64,000 nt of DNA from Pseudonocardia ammonioxydans (GTDB lineage: Bacteria; Actinomycetota; Actinomycetes; Mycobacteriales; Pseudonocardiaceae). Under the pieces are notes generated by a model. It saw only the letters and a program-made list of their open reading frames with translations, was not told the DNA's origin and made no database searches. The stretch is from assembly GCF_900115005.1 (NCBI RefSeq), contig NZ_FOUY01000011.1, positions 124,001 to 188,000 on the forward strand. The letters run 5' to 3'. Position numbers and translations under genes: made by a program. Below, piece by piece: positions 1-7,968 of the stretch; the first letter of the stretch is position 1; the number at the start of each line of letters is the position of its first letter.

Positions 1-612
1 CAGCCGCAGCACGGACAGCCGCCGCACGGGCAGCCCGCGGGGACCCCGGCGCCGCCGGAGCCGCCCCGCAAGAAGGGCGGCAAGTGGAAGTGGGTCGTCG
101 GTGTGCTCGCGGTCCTCGTGGTGATCGGCATGGTGAACGGCGCCGGCGGGGACGACCCCACCGACACCGCGACGGCGGCCGCGCCCATCGCCGAGGACGT
201 GGTGGCACCGGAGCCGGTGGCGCCCCCGGCCGCGGCGCCCGCCCCGGTCGCCCCGGCCCCCGCCCCGGCGCCTGCTCCGGTGGAGGCGCCCGCGCCCGCC
301 GAGCCCGCCTCGACCGGGATCACCTACGAGGTGACCGGGAAGAAGGGCGGCACGGCCACCGGGTTCGGTCCGGGCTCGAGCGTGACCTACACCAGCGGGG
401 ACAGCATGCAGATCTCGCAGGACACCGACGCCGACCTGCCGTGGTCGAAGACGGTCGAGCTCAGCGACGGGCCGTTCCAGATCGCGACGCTGACCGCGCA
501 GGCCGGGGACGGCTACAACTCGATCTCGTGCCGGATCACCCGCGACGGCGAGGTACTGGCCGAGAACACCTCGACCGGCCAGTTCGCGGTGGTCACCTGC
601 AACGCCGGCTGA
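1..612 (+). CDS. MmpS-like membrane-anchored protein, 5' end outside window
   Basis: The frame is open from base 1, so the start lies upstream. It reads a Gln/Pro/His-rich cytoplasmic stretch, a Lys-rich stop-transfer patch, one hydrophobic helix (about residues 31-46 of the visible part), a Pro/Ala-rich extracytoplasmic spacer, and a beta-rich domain of about 95 residues with two cysteines (SCRIT and VVTCN) likely to form a disulfide. That layout and domain match MmpS transport-accessory proteins, which in mycobacteria partner MmpL transporters. No MmpL gene is in the window. An internal GTG at 103 could give a shorter product, but it falls inside the membrane segment, so the longer partial reading is preferred. 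Confidence 0.7.
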   Translation, partial: QPQHGQPPHGQPAGTPAPPEPPRKKGGKWKWVVGVLAVLVVIGMVNGAGGDDPTDTATAAAPIAEDVVAPEPVAPPAAAPAPVAPAPAPAPAPVEAPAPAEPASTGITYEVTGKKGGTATGFGPGSSVTYTSGDSMQISQDTDADLPWSKTVELSDGPFQIATLTAQAGDGYNSISCRITRDGEVLAENTSTGQFAVVTCNAG

Positions 613-713
613 CCGGCTAGCACCACCTACGGCTACTCTCTCGTTCCGGCGCCCGGCCGGGGTTCATGGAGTAGTCACGTACAACCTGACCGGCCGGGCG
701 CCACCTACCTCCC

Positions 714-745
714 GACCCCGGTCCGGCTTCGGCCAGGCCGGGGTC
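714..745. terminator. Hairpin terminator after the MmpS-like gene
   Basis: A near-perfect 14-bp stem (GACCCCGG arm pairing with CCGGGGTC, one internal mismatch) closes on a TTCG tetraloop. There is no T-tract, as is common in actinomycetes. It lies about 100 bases after the stop at 612. Confidence 0.6.
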
Positions 746-860
746 ACTGTTGTGTCGGGACGCGGGTTATCGAAGTGTGCCGGCATCGTCCCGTCCACCC
801 GCAGTACGAGCTCCAACTGCCTGGTTGCGTGCAGGCCGAAGTGGCGCCGACCGGTCAGGC

Positions 861-1076
861 ATGGCGGTCGAGGCGGCCGTGGGCGCGGCCGAGTCAGTGA
901 CAGCGGCGGTGGAGGCCGCCGACGCCGCCCCGGAGCAGGCCCGTGAGTACGCCGAGCAGCAGTCGGCGTCGTCCGTCGAGGTCGCGCAGCGGAACGCGTT
1001 GCGTGCGTGCCGGGAGCAGACCGGGATGACCACGGCGCAGTGCCGGGCGGACGCCGCGGCCGGCAACGCGAGCTGA
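861..1076 (+). CDS. Small hypothetical protein
   Basis: I do not recognise this gene. From the ATG at 861 it gives 71 residues, mostly Ala/Glu/Gln with helical character, and two cysteines near the end (ACREQ and QCRAD). No clear ribosome binding site precedes the ATG. The frame stays open upstream to about 750, but that part is Arg/Ser/Pro-rich and looks non-coding. It sits between two strong hairpins (714-745 and 1112-1145), so it would be a monocistronic unit. It could equally be a chance open frame; homologues in related genomes would decide. Confidence 0.3.
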   Translation: MAVEAAVGAAESVTAAVEAADAAPEQAREYAEQQSASSVEVAQRNALRACREQTGMTTAQCRADAAAGNAS

Positions 1077-1111
1077 CCGCCGGGCACGATGCTCTTCCGG
1101 GGGAAGAAGAT

Positions 1112-1145
1112 CGGCCCCACCTCCTGGGTACGGGAGGCGGGGCCG
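1112..1145. terminator. Bidirectional terminator between convergent genes
   Basis: Arms CGGCCCC-a-CCTCC and GGAGG-c-GGGGCCG pair around a short loop. The hairpin lies between the + strand small gene (stop 1076) and the - strand alcohol dehydrogenase (stop 1169), so it can serve both. Confidence 0.65.
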
Positions 1146-1168
1146 AACCGCCGGGGAGCGGACGTGTC

Positions 1169-2281
1169 TCAGTGCTCGTGCACGATCAGCCCGCGCAGGT
1201 TGTGCCCGTCGACCAGGTCGGCGTAGCCCTCGTTGACCTGGTCCAGCGAGTAGGTCTTGGTGACGAGCCCGTCGAGCTGCAGGTCCCCGGTGCGGTAGAG
1301 CCCCAGGAGCTTGGGGATGTCGGTGGTCGGGTTGCAGTCGCCGAACAGGCTGCCGCGGATCGTCTTCTTCCACAGCGTGGCGACGGTCCCGGAGACGTCG
1401 ATGGTCCGCGCGTCGAACTCGCCGAGCGCGACCAGCACGACCACGCCGGCCTTGCCGATGGCGTCGAACGCCTCCGAGACGACCTCGGCCGTCATGATCC
1501 CGACGGTCACGATCGCCTTGGCCGCCCCGACCCCGTGGGTCAGCGAGAACGACAGCTCGCGGGCCTCGTCCGCGGTGCCGACCGCGTGGGTGGCGCCGAA
1601 CTGCAGTGCCGCCTCCCGCTTGCCCGCGACCGGGTCGACCGCGATCACGTACTGGGCGCCGGCGTGCCGCGCACCCTGCACGGCGTTGATCCCGATCCCG
1701 CCGGTGCCGTAGACGAGCACGGTGTCGCCCGGGCGGACGTCGGCGGCCCGGGTGGCCGCGCCCCAGCCGGTGGGCACCCCGCAGCCGACCAGCGCGGCCT
1801 TGTCGAGGGGCAGGTCCGGGTCGATGCGGACCGCCGAGGACTGGTGGATGACGCCGTACTGGCTGAACGTGCCGAGCATGCACATCGCGCCGTAGCGCCC
1901 CGCCGGCCCGGACAGCGGCCAGCTCTCGCCCGGCAGGAAGCCGCGCATGATGTTGGCGCCCATGTCGCAGATCGCCTGCTGGCCGGTCGCGCACCAGTGG
2001 CAGTGCCCGCAGCTCGGGATGAACGAGCAGACGAAGTGGTCGCCCGGGACGACCCGGGTGACACCCGGTCCGACGTCCTCCACCACGCCCGCGCCCTCGT
2101 GCCCGAGCACCAGTGGCAGCCAGCCCTTCATGTCGCCCTGCATGACGTGCAGGTCGGAGTGGCAGAGCCCGGCGTGCGTGTAGCGGACCAGGACCTCTCC
2201 CTCGGCGGGCGGGGCGACGTCGAGCTCGACCAGCTCGAGGGGCTTCCCGGCCTCGTGGATCACAGCCGCGGTCGTCTTCAT
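1169..2281 (-). CDS. NDMA-dependent (MDR-family) zinc alcohol dehydrogenase
   Basis: The 370-residue protein is a medium-chain zinc alcohol dehydrogenase and, by length and the N-terminal pattern, belongs to the actinobacterial NDMA-dependent group, whose tightly bound NAD is recycled in the enzyme. Catalytic zinc ligands Cys40 (GLCHSD), His61 and Glu62 are present, as are the four structural-zinc cysteines C91, C94, C97 and C105. The Rossmann motif GTGGIGINA follows near residue 180. The likely role is oxidation of a primary alcohol or an aldehyde adduct in the cytoplasm; the substrate cannot be read from sequence. The FmdB-type zinc ribbon lies upstream on the same strand, and a divergent GntR regulator beyond it is the probable controller. 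Confidence 0.85.
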   Translation of the reverse strand: MKTTAAVIHEAGKPLELVELDVAPPAEGEVLVRYTHAGLCHSDLHVMQGDMKGWLPLVLGHEGAGVVEDVGPGVTRVVPGDHFVCSFIPSCGHCHWCATGQQAICDMGANIMRGFLPGESWPLSGPAGRYGAMCMLGTFSQYGVIHQSSAVRIDPDLPLDKAALVGCGVPTGWGAATRAADVRPGDTVLVYGTGGIGINAVQGARHAGAQYVIAVDPVAGKREAALQFGATHAVGTADEARELSFSLTHGVGAAKAIVTVGIMTAEVVSEAFDAIGKAGVVVLVALGEFDARTIDVSGTVATLWKKTIRGSLFGDCNPTTDIPKLLGLYRTGDLQLDGLVTKTYSLDQVNEGYADLVDGHNLRGLIVHEH

Positions 2282-2354
2282 GTTCCTCGTTCCGTTCCGC
2301 GGCCCGGTGCGGGCCGCGCGCTGGGGGTCGGTGGCGGGTGCGCCGGTGCGACGG

Positions 2355-2804
2355 TCAGTCGCCGGCCCCGGTGGTGGTCGTGCCTGCGCCGCTGCGCGCC
2401 CGGCTGGCCTCGGCGGCCGCCGTGCCGGCGTCCTTCGAGGTCGCCGCCCGCGCCGCGAGCTCCTTGTAGGTGAGCGGACGGCGCTCGAACGCGCCCTCGT
2501 GGGCGGCGATCGCGTCGCGGTGCTCGGCGTGCTCGGGGTGGCGCGACTCGAACTCCTGGCGGGCGTCCATCCGGCGCCGCCAGTGAGTGATCGTGTCGCG
2601 GTCACCGTTGTTCAGTCCCTCCCACGACTGCGGTGCCGTGGACATGGCCGCCGGCGGCGCCGCACGACCGTGCACCGCAGGCGACGGCGGACGCCGCCGG
2701 GTGAGCTCGCCGCAGGAGGGACAGCCCGGAGCGGGCGAGCTCCAGGACGGGACCATCGTCTCGAACCGCACCCCGCAGGCGCACGCGTAGTCGTAGACCG
2801 GCAC
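2355..2804 (-). CDS. FmdB-family zinc-ribbon protein
   Basis: The GTG at 2804 is chosen because AAGGAG sits six bases upstream. The 149-residue product begins PVYDYACACG and carries a CxC...CPSCG ribbon within the first 45 residues, the signature of the FmdB putative regulatory zinc-ribbon family first noted beside formamidase and amidase genes. The rest is a hydrophilic, charged, Ala-rich tail with no recognised domain, longer than the 70-110 residues usual for the family. It is followed after about 70 bases by the NDMA-type alcohol dehydrogenase on the same strand, so the two are probably co-transcribed from the promoter at 2845-2872. Its molecular role is not known. Confidence 0.7.
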   Translation of the reverse strand: MPVYDYACACGVRFETMVPSWSSPAPGCPSCGELTRRRPPSPAVHGRAAPPAAMSTAPQSWEGLNNGDRDTITHWRRRMDARQEFESRHPEHAEHRDAIAAHEGAFERRPLTYKELAARAATSKDAGTAAAEASRARSGAGTTTTGAGD

Positions 2805-2844
2805 AGCCGACTCCTTCGTCAGATCGCTCGCTCCGTCCGGCACG

Positions 2845-2872
2845 ATTCTATAGAGTTTTGGGTGCGGGGCAA
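2845..2872 (-). promoter_or_regulatory. Promoter for zinc-ribbon/alcohol dehydrogenase unit with overlapping dyad
   Basis: On the - strand TTGCCC (2872-2867) and TAGAAT (2850-2845) are 16 bases apart, a fair SigA-type pair in a conspicuously AT-rich patch. The perfect 8-bp dyad TCTATAGA (2847-2854) overlaps the -10 element and is a candidate operator for the divergent GntR regulator. Confidence 0.45.
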
Positions 2873-3037
2873 GGACGGGGCGCGCTCGGCCGCGCCGGCG
2901 GGGGAGTGGGACGGCACGGCGGGGACCGGACGTGATGGTGTTACGTGGAGCGGTGGACCGTGGGGCTCCGCCCGGCCGGAGGTGGCCGGAGGGTGCCCGC
3001 GACGGCGGGCGAGACGGAAGGCTGGGGCGGGGGAACG

Positions 3038-3769
3038 ATGGTGAGCGAGCGCGTGGACGGCTCCGCGGAGTCGCAGGAGGGCCTCGGGGTACCGATCGAC
3101 CCCGGCCAGCGGCTCAGCCCGCAGGTCGCCCGCCGGGTCCGCGAGATGATCGTCGGCGGGGAGGTGCGGGGCAACGACGCGCTGCGGACGGAGCACCTCG
3201 CCGACCGGTTCGGCGTCAGCGCGACCCCCGTCCGCGAGGCGCTGATGTCGCTGTCCGGCGAGGGGCTGGTCGAGCTGCGGCCGGGCCGCGGGTTCCGGGT
3301 CGTGCAGATGAGCCGCCAGGACTTCGTCGACATCTACGACGCCCAGGCCTACTTCTCCGGGGAGCTCGCGGCCCGCGCCGCGGCGCACATCACCGACGCG
3401 GAGATGACCTCCCTGCACGCGCTGCAGGACCAGCTCGTCGCGGCCACCGGCCGGGGCGACCCGGTCTCGGAGCGGATCGAGTGGGACCTGCACGCCATGA
3501 TCAACCAGGTGGCGCGGGCCGACCGGCTCAGCTGGCTGCTGCGCCTCACGGTCCGCCACGCCCCGTTCCGGGCCTGGTCGACGGTGGAGGGCTGGTCCTC
3601 GGCCGCGCCCGACGACCACCTGCCGCTGCTGCGCGGTCTGGAACGCCGCAACCCGCGGATCGCCCGGGACGCGATGACCGCCCACATCCGGGGTGTCGGT
3701 GAGCTGCTGGCCGACCAGCTCACCGAGCGCGGGATCCTGGTCGACGACGAGCCGCCGGCCGGGTCCTGA
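3038..3769 (+). CDS. GntR-family regulator, FadR subfamily (FCD domain)
   Basis: The 243-residue protein has an N-terminal winged helix-turn-helix at about residues 28-95 (AdrFGVSaTPVREALMSL, then the wing GEGLVELRPGRGFRVV) and a C-terminal all-helical FCD ligand-binding domain at about 100-230 with the usual conserved Asp/His metal positions (WDLHAMI and HIRG). The ATG at 3038 is preceded by a G-rich stretch; longer in-frame readings start in low-complexity sequence and were rejected. It is divergent from the zinc-ribbon/alcohol dehydrogenase pair and probably controls it and itself, with a small organic acid as ligand by family precedent. Confidence 0.85.
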   Translation: MVSERVDGSAESQEGLGVPIDPGQRLSPQVARRVREMIVGGEVRGNDALRTEHLADRFGVSATPVREALMSLSGEGLVELRPGRGFRVVQMSRQDFVDIYDAQAYFSGELAARAAAHITDAEMTSLHALQDQLVAATGRGDPVSERIEWDLHAMINQVARADRLSWLLRLTVRHAPFRAWSTVEGWSSAAPDDHLPLLRGLERRNPRIARDAMTAHIRGVGELLADQLTERGILVDDEPPAGS

Positions 3770-3826
3770 GCCGCGGGCGCAGTGCCGGCGCCGTCGGCCG
3801 TGCCGCGGTCGACGCCGCGGGCGAGC

Positions 3827-6310
3827 TCAGGACGGGCCGACCGCCGCGACGGCCGGGGCCGGGGTCAACCGCCGGTAGTGCCGCGCCTCGTCCGCGTGCC
3901 CGTGCCGGTGCAGCAGCCGGGTGAGGTGCCGCAGCGCCGCCGCGGCGGCCGGCGTCCGGGCCAGCTCGGGCTCGGCCTCGCGCGCCAGCCGCAGCGCGTC
4001 GCCGACCCGGCCGAGCGGCACGTGCGCCGCGGCCAGGCAGAGTTTGGTGGTGGTGTGCAGGGCCTGCCCATCCGGATGCCGGCTGCCGGCCGGATGCAGG
4101 CCGAGCGCGGTCTGCAGGAGGGTCACGGCCTCCTGGTCGCGCTCCGCCCCGAGCTCGAGCAGGCCGAGCGCGCGCAGCGCGATGCCCTCGGCCGGCTCGT
4201 GGCCGAGCGTTCGGGCGGCGTCCCGGGCGAGGGTGTGCAGGTGCCGCGCCTCGTCGAGGTGACCGTCACGGTCGAGGTAGGGCCACACCGTGGTCGAGAT
4301 GTCGACGACCAGCTCGGGCCGCTGGTGCGCCGCGGCGAACTCCGCGGAACACATGAGGTTGCCGCGATGGGTGTCGAGCCACCGCAGCGCCGTCGCCCGG
4401 TCGGCCGGTCGCTCGGCGCGCATCTCGGGAAGGTCCGCCGAGAGCAGCGGAGTCTCCCGGGGCTGGAGGAACGACGAGGCCGCCGTCGCCGTCTGCAGGT
4501 ACTGGGCGAGGAGCCGCAGCAGGCCGGTGGTGTCCTCGGGGGACCCGGTGGCGACCTCGACCGCGTGCGCCCGCAACAGCTCGTGCATCCGGTAGCGCCC
4601 GGTGCGAACCTCTTCCAGCACCCCGCTGCGGACGAGCTCGTCGAGCAGCCGGCGTGCCGCGCGGGAGTCGGGCGTGCCCAGCAGCGCCACCGCGCCCTCG
4701 ACGTCGATGTGGTGCTCGGCGTGCTCACACCGGTTCCCGCACAGCCGGTACAGCCGGGCGGCCTCGGCCGGCAGACGGCGGTAGGACCAGGACAGCACGC
4801 TGCGCACCGAGCTGTGGTCGTCGGCGGTGTCGAGGGCGTCGAGCGGACCGTCGGCCCCGGCGAGCGCGTCGAGCAGCGGCCCGGGGTCGCCGGACTCGGC
4901 CAGCCGCGCCGCAGCGACCCGCAGCGCCAGCGGCAGCCCGGCGCAGCGGCCGACCAGCTCACCCACCTGCTCCGGGCCCAGGGTGCCGGTGTCCACGTGT
5001 GCCGCGACCAGCGCACGGGCGTCCGCGTCGGACAGCCGGCCGAGCTCGAGGCGCCGGGCCCCGTCCCGGGCCACCAGGCCGTCGAGCCGGTTGCGGCTGG
5101 TGACGACCACGAGACAGGACGCGCTGCCCGGCAGCAGCGGGCGGACCTGCTCGGCGGTCGCCGCGTTGTCGAGCACGACCAGCAGCCGCCGGCCCGCGCA
5201 GCGGGTCCGGAACCGGCCCGCCCGCTCGGACAGGTCCTCCGGCAGCGTCGCCGGGTCGTCCCCGAGCGAGCGCAGGAACCGGCCGAGGGCCACGGTGGCC
5301 GGCAGCGGGTCCTGCGGGCTGAACCCCTGCAGGTCGACGTAGAGCTGTCCGTCCGGGAAGTGCCGCGCAGATGTCCGTCCCCAGTGGACGACCAGTGCGG
5401 ACTTGCCGACACCCGCGGTGCCGGTCACGAGCACGGGGGTGGGGGTGCCGGCCGCCCGGAGCGTGTCGAGGTCGTGCAGCTCGGCGCGACGCCCGACGAT
5501 GTCGCCGGCGCTCGCGGGCAGCTCCGCCGGCGGGACGGGTTCCGGTGCGCGCCCGTCCGTCGGAGACGCGGTGGACGAAACAGGCACAGTGGACTCCGAT
5601 CCGGCCAGGACCGCGTACTCGGCCGCCTGCAGCTCCGGGCCGGGGTCCAGCCCGAGCTCGTCGACGAGTGCGCGCCGGGTGTCCCGGTACACGGCCAGCG
5701 CGTCGGCCTGGCGCCCGGCCCGGTGCAGCGCCGTCATCAGCAATGCCTGGACCCGCTCGCGCAGCGGGTGGCGCCCGGCGAGATCGACGAGCTCGCCGAG
5801 CACCTCCTCGTGCCGGCCGCACTCGATCTCGGCACCGTAGAGCTGCTCCTGGGCCGTCCGCCGGCTCTCGCCCAGCCGCTGCGCGGGTTCGACCAGGCCC
5901 GGCAGGTCGAGCCCGTGGAACGGGCGCCCCCGCCACAGCCCCAGCGCCTCGCGCAGGAGCTCGGCTCGCCGGCGCGGGTCGGTGGTCCCGGCCGCCGCGG
6001 CCGCCCCCGCCTCGAACCGGTCGGCGTCGAGTTCACCGGGCTCGACGAGCAGCCGGTAGCTCCCGGCCTCGAACACCAGCCGTTCCGGCTCGCCGAGCGC
6101 GCGCCGGAGCTTGTGCACGTTGGTCTGCAACCGCTGCCGGTGCGCGGGGCCGTCCTCGTCCCAGAACGCGCCGAGCAGCGACTCGGCCGACACCGGCCGG
6201 TTCGCCCGGGCGAGCAGCAACGCCAGCAGCCCGGTCCGCAGGCGGCCCGAGACCGGCACCGGACCCGCACGTGAGACGACACTGACGGGCCCCAGGACAC
6301 CGAACCGCAC
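3827..6310 (-). CDS. AfsR/SARP-family transcriptional regulator with NB-ARC ATPase
   Basis: An 827-residue regulator. Residues 1-90 form the OmpR-like DNA-binding domain (start MRFGVLGPVSV), 95-245 the bacterial transcriptional activation domain, and from about 285 an NB-ARC ATPase with a P-loop GTAGVGKSAL near residue 295 and Walker B LLVVLDNA. The C-terminal 200 residues are helical, Ala/Leu/Arg-rich repeats of the TPR kind, shorter than in full AfsR. The GTG at 6310 is chosen because the family starts at this point; an ATG at 6334 would add eight residues. Such proteins activate secondary metabolite genes, but none of that kind is adjacent, so the target is open. The divergent neighbour is a methyltransferase. 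Confidence 0.85.
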   Translation of the reverse strand: MRFGVLGPVSVVSRAGPVPVSGRLRTGLLALLLARANRPVSAESLLGAFWDEDGPAHRQRLQTNVHKLRRALGEPERLVFEAGSYRLLVEPGELDADRFEAGAAAAAGTTDPRRRAELLREALGLWRGRPFHGLDLPGLVEPAQRLGESRRTAQEQLYGAEIECGRHEEVLGELVDLAGRHPLRERVQALLMTALHRAGRQADALAVYRDTRRALVDELGLDPGPELQAAEYAVLAGSESTVPVSSTASPTDGRAPEPVPPAELPASAGDIVGRRAELHDLDTLRAAGTPTPVLVTGTAGVGKSALVVHWGRTSARHFPDGQLYVDLQGFSPQDPLPATVALGRFLRSLGDDPATLPEDLSERAGRFRTRCAGRRLLVVLDNAATAEQVRPLLPGSASCLVVVTSRNRLDGLVARDGARRLELGRLSDADARALVAAHVDTGTLGPEQVGELVGRCAGLPLALRVAAARLAESGDPGPLLDALAGADGPLDALDTADDHSSVRSVLSWSYRRLPAEAARLYRLCGNRCEHAEHHIDVEGAVALLGTPDSRAARRLLDELVRSGVLEEVRTGRYRMHELLRAHAVEVATGSPEDTTGLLRLLAQYLQTATAASSFLQPRETPLLSADLPEMRAERPADRATALRWLDTHRGNLMCSAEFAAAHQRPELVVDISTTVWPYLDRDGHLDEARHLHTLARDAARTLGHEPAEGIALRALGLLELGAERDQEAVTLLQTALGLHPAGSRHPDGQALHTTTKLCLAAAHVPLGRVGDALRLAREAEPELARTPAAAAALRHLTRLLHRHGHADEARHYRRLTPAPAVAAVGPS

Positions 6311-6469
6311 GTAACGCCACCCCCGGCGGCGCATTATCGCCGCCCCGGTGACCGGGAACAAGCCGCGCGGTGTCCGCGGCGGTCGCACGAGGACAGTGCA
6401 CGGACAGCGGCGCCCGTAGCGTCCCGGAGTGATCGGATCCGCACGACGACCCGGACGAAGGGGGTACCG

Positions 6470-7360
6470 GTGGGCGACTACGTCCTCGACTCCGGCAGCG
6501 AGCTCGGCCGGCGGCAGCTCGAATATCTGGAGCAGCTGCTCGACGGCCCGACCACGCACGTACTCGCCGCGACGCCCCCGCAACCCGGTGCCCGCTGCCT
6601 GGACCTCGGTGCCGGTGGTGGGTCGATCACGCGCTGGATGGCCGAGCACCTGTCGTCCCCGGAGCAAGTCAGCGCCGTCGACATCGACGTCACCCACCTC
6701 GACGTCCCGGCCGGTGTGGCCGTGCACCGTCACGACATCGGTGAGGGGCTCCCGACCCGCGAGACGTTCGACCTCGTCCACACCCGCCTGCTCCTGATGC
6801 ATCTCGAGCGGCGGGTGGAGATCCTGCGCGAGCTCGTGGACGTGCTCGCACCCGGCGGCCGGCTGGTGGTGGGGGACCAGGTCTTCACCGGCGTCCAGGT
6901 CGTCTCCGCCCCGTCGGCGGCCGACGGGGAGCTCTTCCGCACCGTCGTCGAGACCACCATCGAGCAGGTCGGCAAGCCGGCCGGGATCGACTACGACTGG
7001 GCGGGAACCGTGGACACGGTGATGGCGGACGCCGGGATCGAGGGGATCGACACCGTCGTGCACCACCGCACCGTGCGCGGAGGTGACAGCGGGATGCTGC
7101 TGTACGGCAACTACGTCCGGCAGGTGGAGTCCAGGTTGCTCGCGCTGGGCATCACGGCCGGACAGCTCCAGCGTTTCCACGAGGTGGTGCTGGATCCCCG
7201 GATGCGGGTCTGGTGGTTCCCGTTCGTGTGCACCACCGGTCGCGCACCGTTCGGCCCCGGCCGACCACGAACCTCACGCCGCCGGACCGGCACGCTCCCG
7301 GGTCAGCGTCCGTCCGCCGCCCCGGGGCGGTCGTCGGCGATCCCGGCCATCCGCAGGTAG
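6470..7360 (+). CDS. Class I SAM-dependent methyltransferase
   Basis: The 296-residue product has SAM motif I LDLGAGGGSITRWM at about residues 45-58, the acidic motif VDIDV, and post-motif III LAPGGRLVV, so it is a Rossmann-fold methyltransferase related to UbiE/small-molecule enzymes; the substrate is not evident. The GTG at 6470 follows GAAGGGGG. The domain ends near VWWFPFVCTTGR, and the last 45 residues are Arg/Pro-rich, unlike the rest, and overlap the convergent TetR gene by 58 bases. This tail may be the result of a lost stop or frameshift around 7260. Confidence 0.75.
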   Translation: MGDYVLDSGSELGRRQLEYLEQLLDGPTTHVLAATPPQPGARCLDLGAGGGSITRWMAEHLSSPEQVSAVDIDVTHLDVPAGVAVHRHDIGEGLPTRETFDLVHTRLLLMHLERRVEILRELVDVLAPGGRLVVGDQVFTGVQVVSAPSAADGELFRTVVETTIEQVGKPAGIDYDWAGTVDTVMADAGIEGIDTVVHHRTVRGGDSGMLLYGNYVRQVESRLLALGITAGQLQRFHEVVLDPRMRVWWFPFVCTTGRAPFGPGRPRTSRRRTGTLPGQRPSAAPGRSSAIPAIRR

Positions 7361-7923
7361 AGCGCGACGAGCCCGTCGCCGAGCCGGTCGGCCTCCCCGG
7401 CGTGGTCGACGACCAGCTCGGCGGCCCGGGCGACCATGCCGGTGACCGCCCGGGAGATCTCGGCGGGCGGCACGGCGGGCGCGGCGCGGCCCGCGGTGAC
7501 CAGGCGTTCGAGGAAGCGGGTGTTGCGTCGCTCCACCCGGGCGACGATCTCGTCGCGCAGCTCGCGCATCGCCGGGTCGACCAGCGCCTGGTGGGCGAGC
7601 ACGACGAGGATGCCCTGGTGGCGGGTCCAGGCGGCGAGGAAGGCGCGCACCGCGTCGTCCGCGGTCCGGGCCGGGGACGAGGTGTCGACGTCCTCCTGCA
7701 GCCGGAGGAACTCGTCGCGCACGCGGCGGGCGAGTGCGCGGAACACGTCGTCCTTGGACGGGAAGTAGGCGTAGACGGTCGGGCGGCTGACCCCGGCGGC
7801 GGTCGCGAGCCCGGCAATCGTGGTGCCGGCGTGCCCGAGCCTGCAGAACACCGCCTCGGCGGTGTCGAGCAGCCGTTCCCGCTTCTCCCCGGCGTCGAGG
7901 GACCGTGACCCGATGCTTGACAC
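7303..7923 (-). CDS. TetR-family repressor of the acyl-CoA module
   Basis: About 206 residues. The N-terminal HTH (KRERLLDTAEAVF, then TIAGLATAAGVSRPTVYAYF and the typical PSKDDVF) spans residues 12-60; the C-terminal two thirds are helical ligand-binding domain. The GTG at 7923 is the best start, although no Shine-Dalgarno is visible before it, suggesting a leaderless message. It is divergent from the acyl-CoA ligase, and the start codon lies inside an inverted repeat (7917-7932), so autoregulation and control of the ligase-carboxylase operon are likely. An acyl-CoA or fatty acid inducer is inferred from context only. Confidence 0.85.
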   Translation of the reverse strand: MSSIGSRSLDAGEKRERLLDTAEAVFCRLGHAGTTIAGLATAAGVSRPTVYAYFPSKDDVFRALARRVRDEFLRLQEDVDTSSPARTADDAVRAFLAAWTRHQGILVVLAHQALVDPAMRELRDEIVARVERRNTRFLERLVTAGRAAPAVPPAEISRAVTGMVARAAELVVDHAGEADRLGDGLVALYLRMAGIADDRPGAADGR

Positions 7924-7932
7924 AAATGTAAA
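7917..7932. promoter_or_regulatory. Candidate TetR operator
   Basis: TTGACA and TGTAAA flank a 4-base spacer (CAAA), forming an inverted repeat with one mismatch per arm. It sits in the divergent gap of TetR and acyl-CoA ligase, in an AT-rich patch, overlapping the repressor start codon. Confidence 0.5.
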
Positions 7933-7968
7933 GTAGCGCAGGTCGTCAGGGGTGACGAGGAGGAATCG

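Noticed and set aside
3782..6274. An 830-codon open frame on the + strand
   Set aside because: It is the antisense shadow of the SARP regulator; it is rich in Arg/Gln/Gly/Pro, has no domain, and the opposite strand encodes clear motifs.
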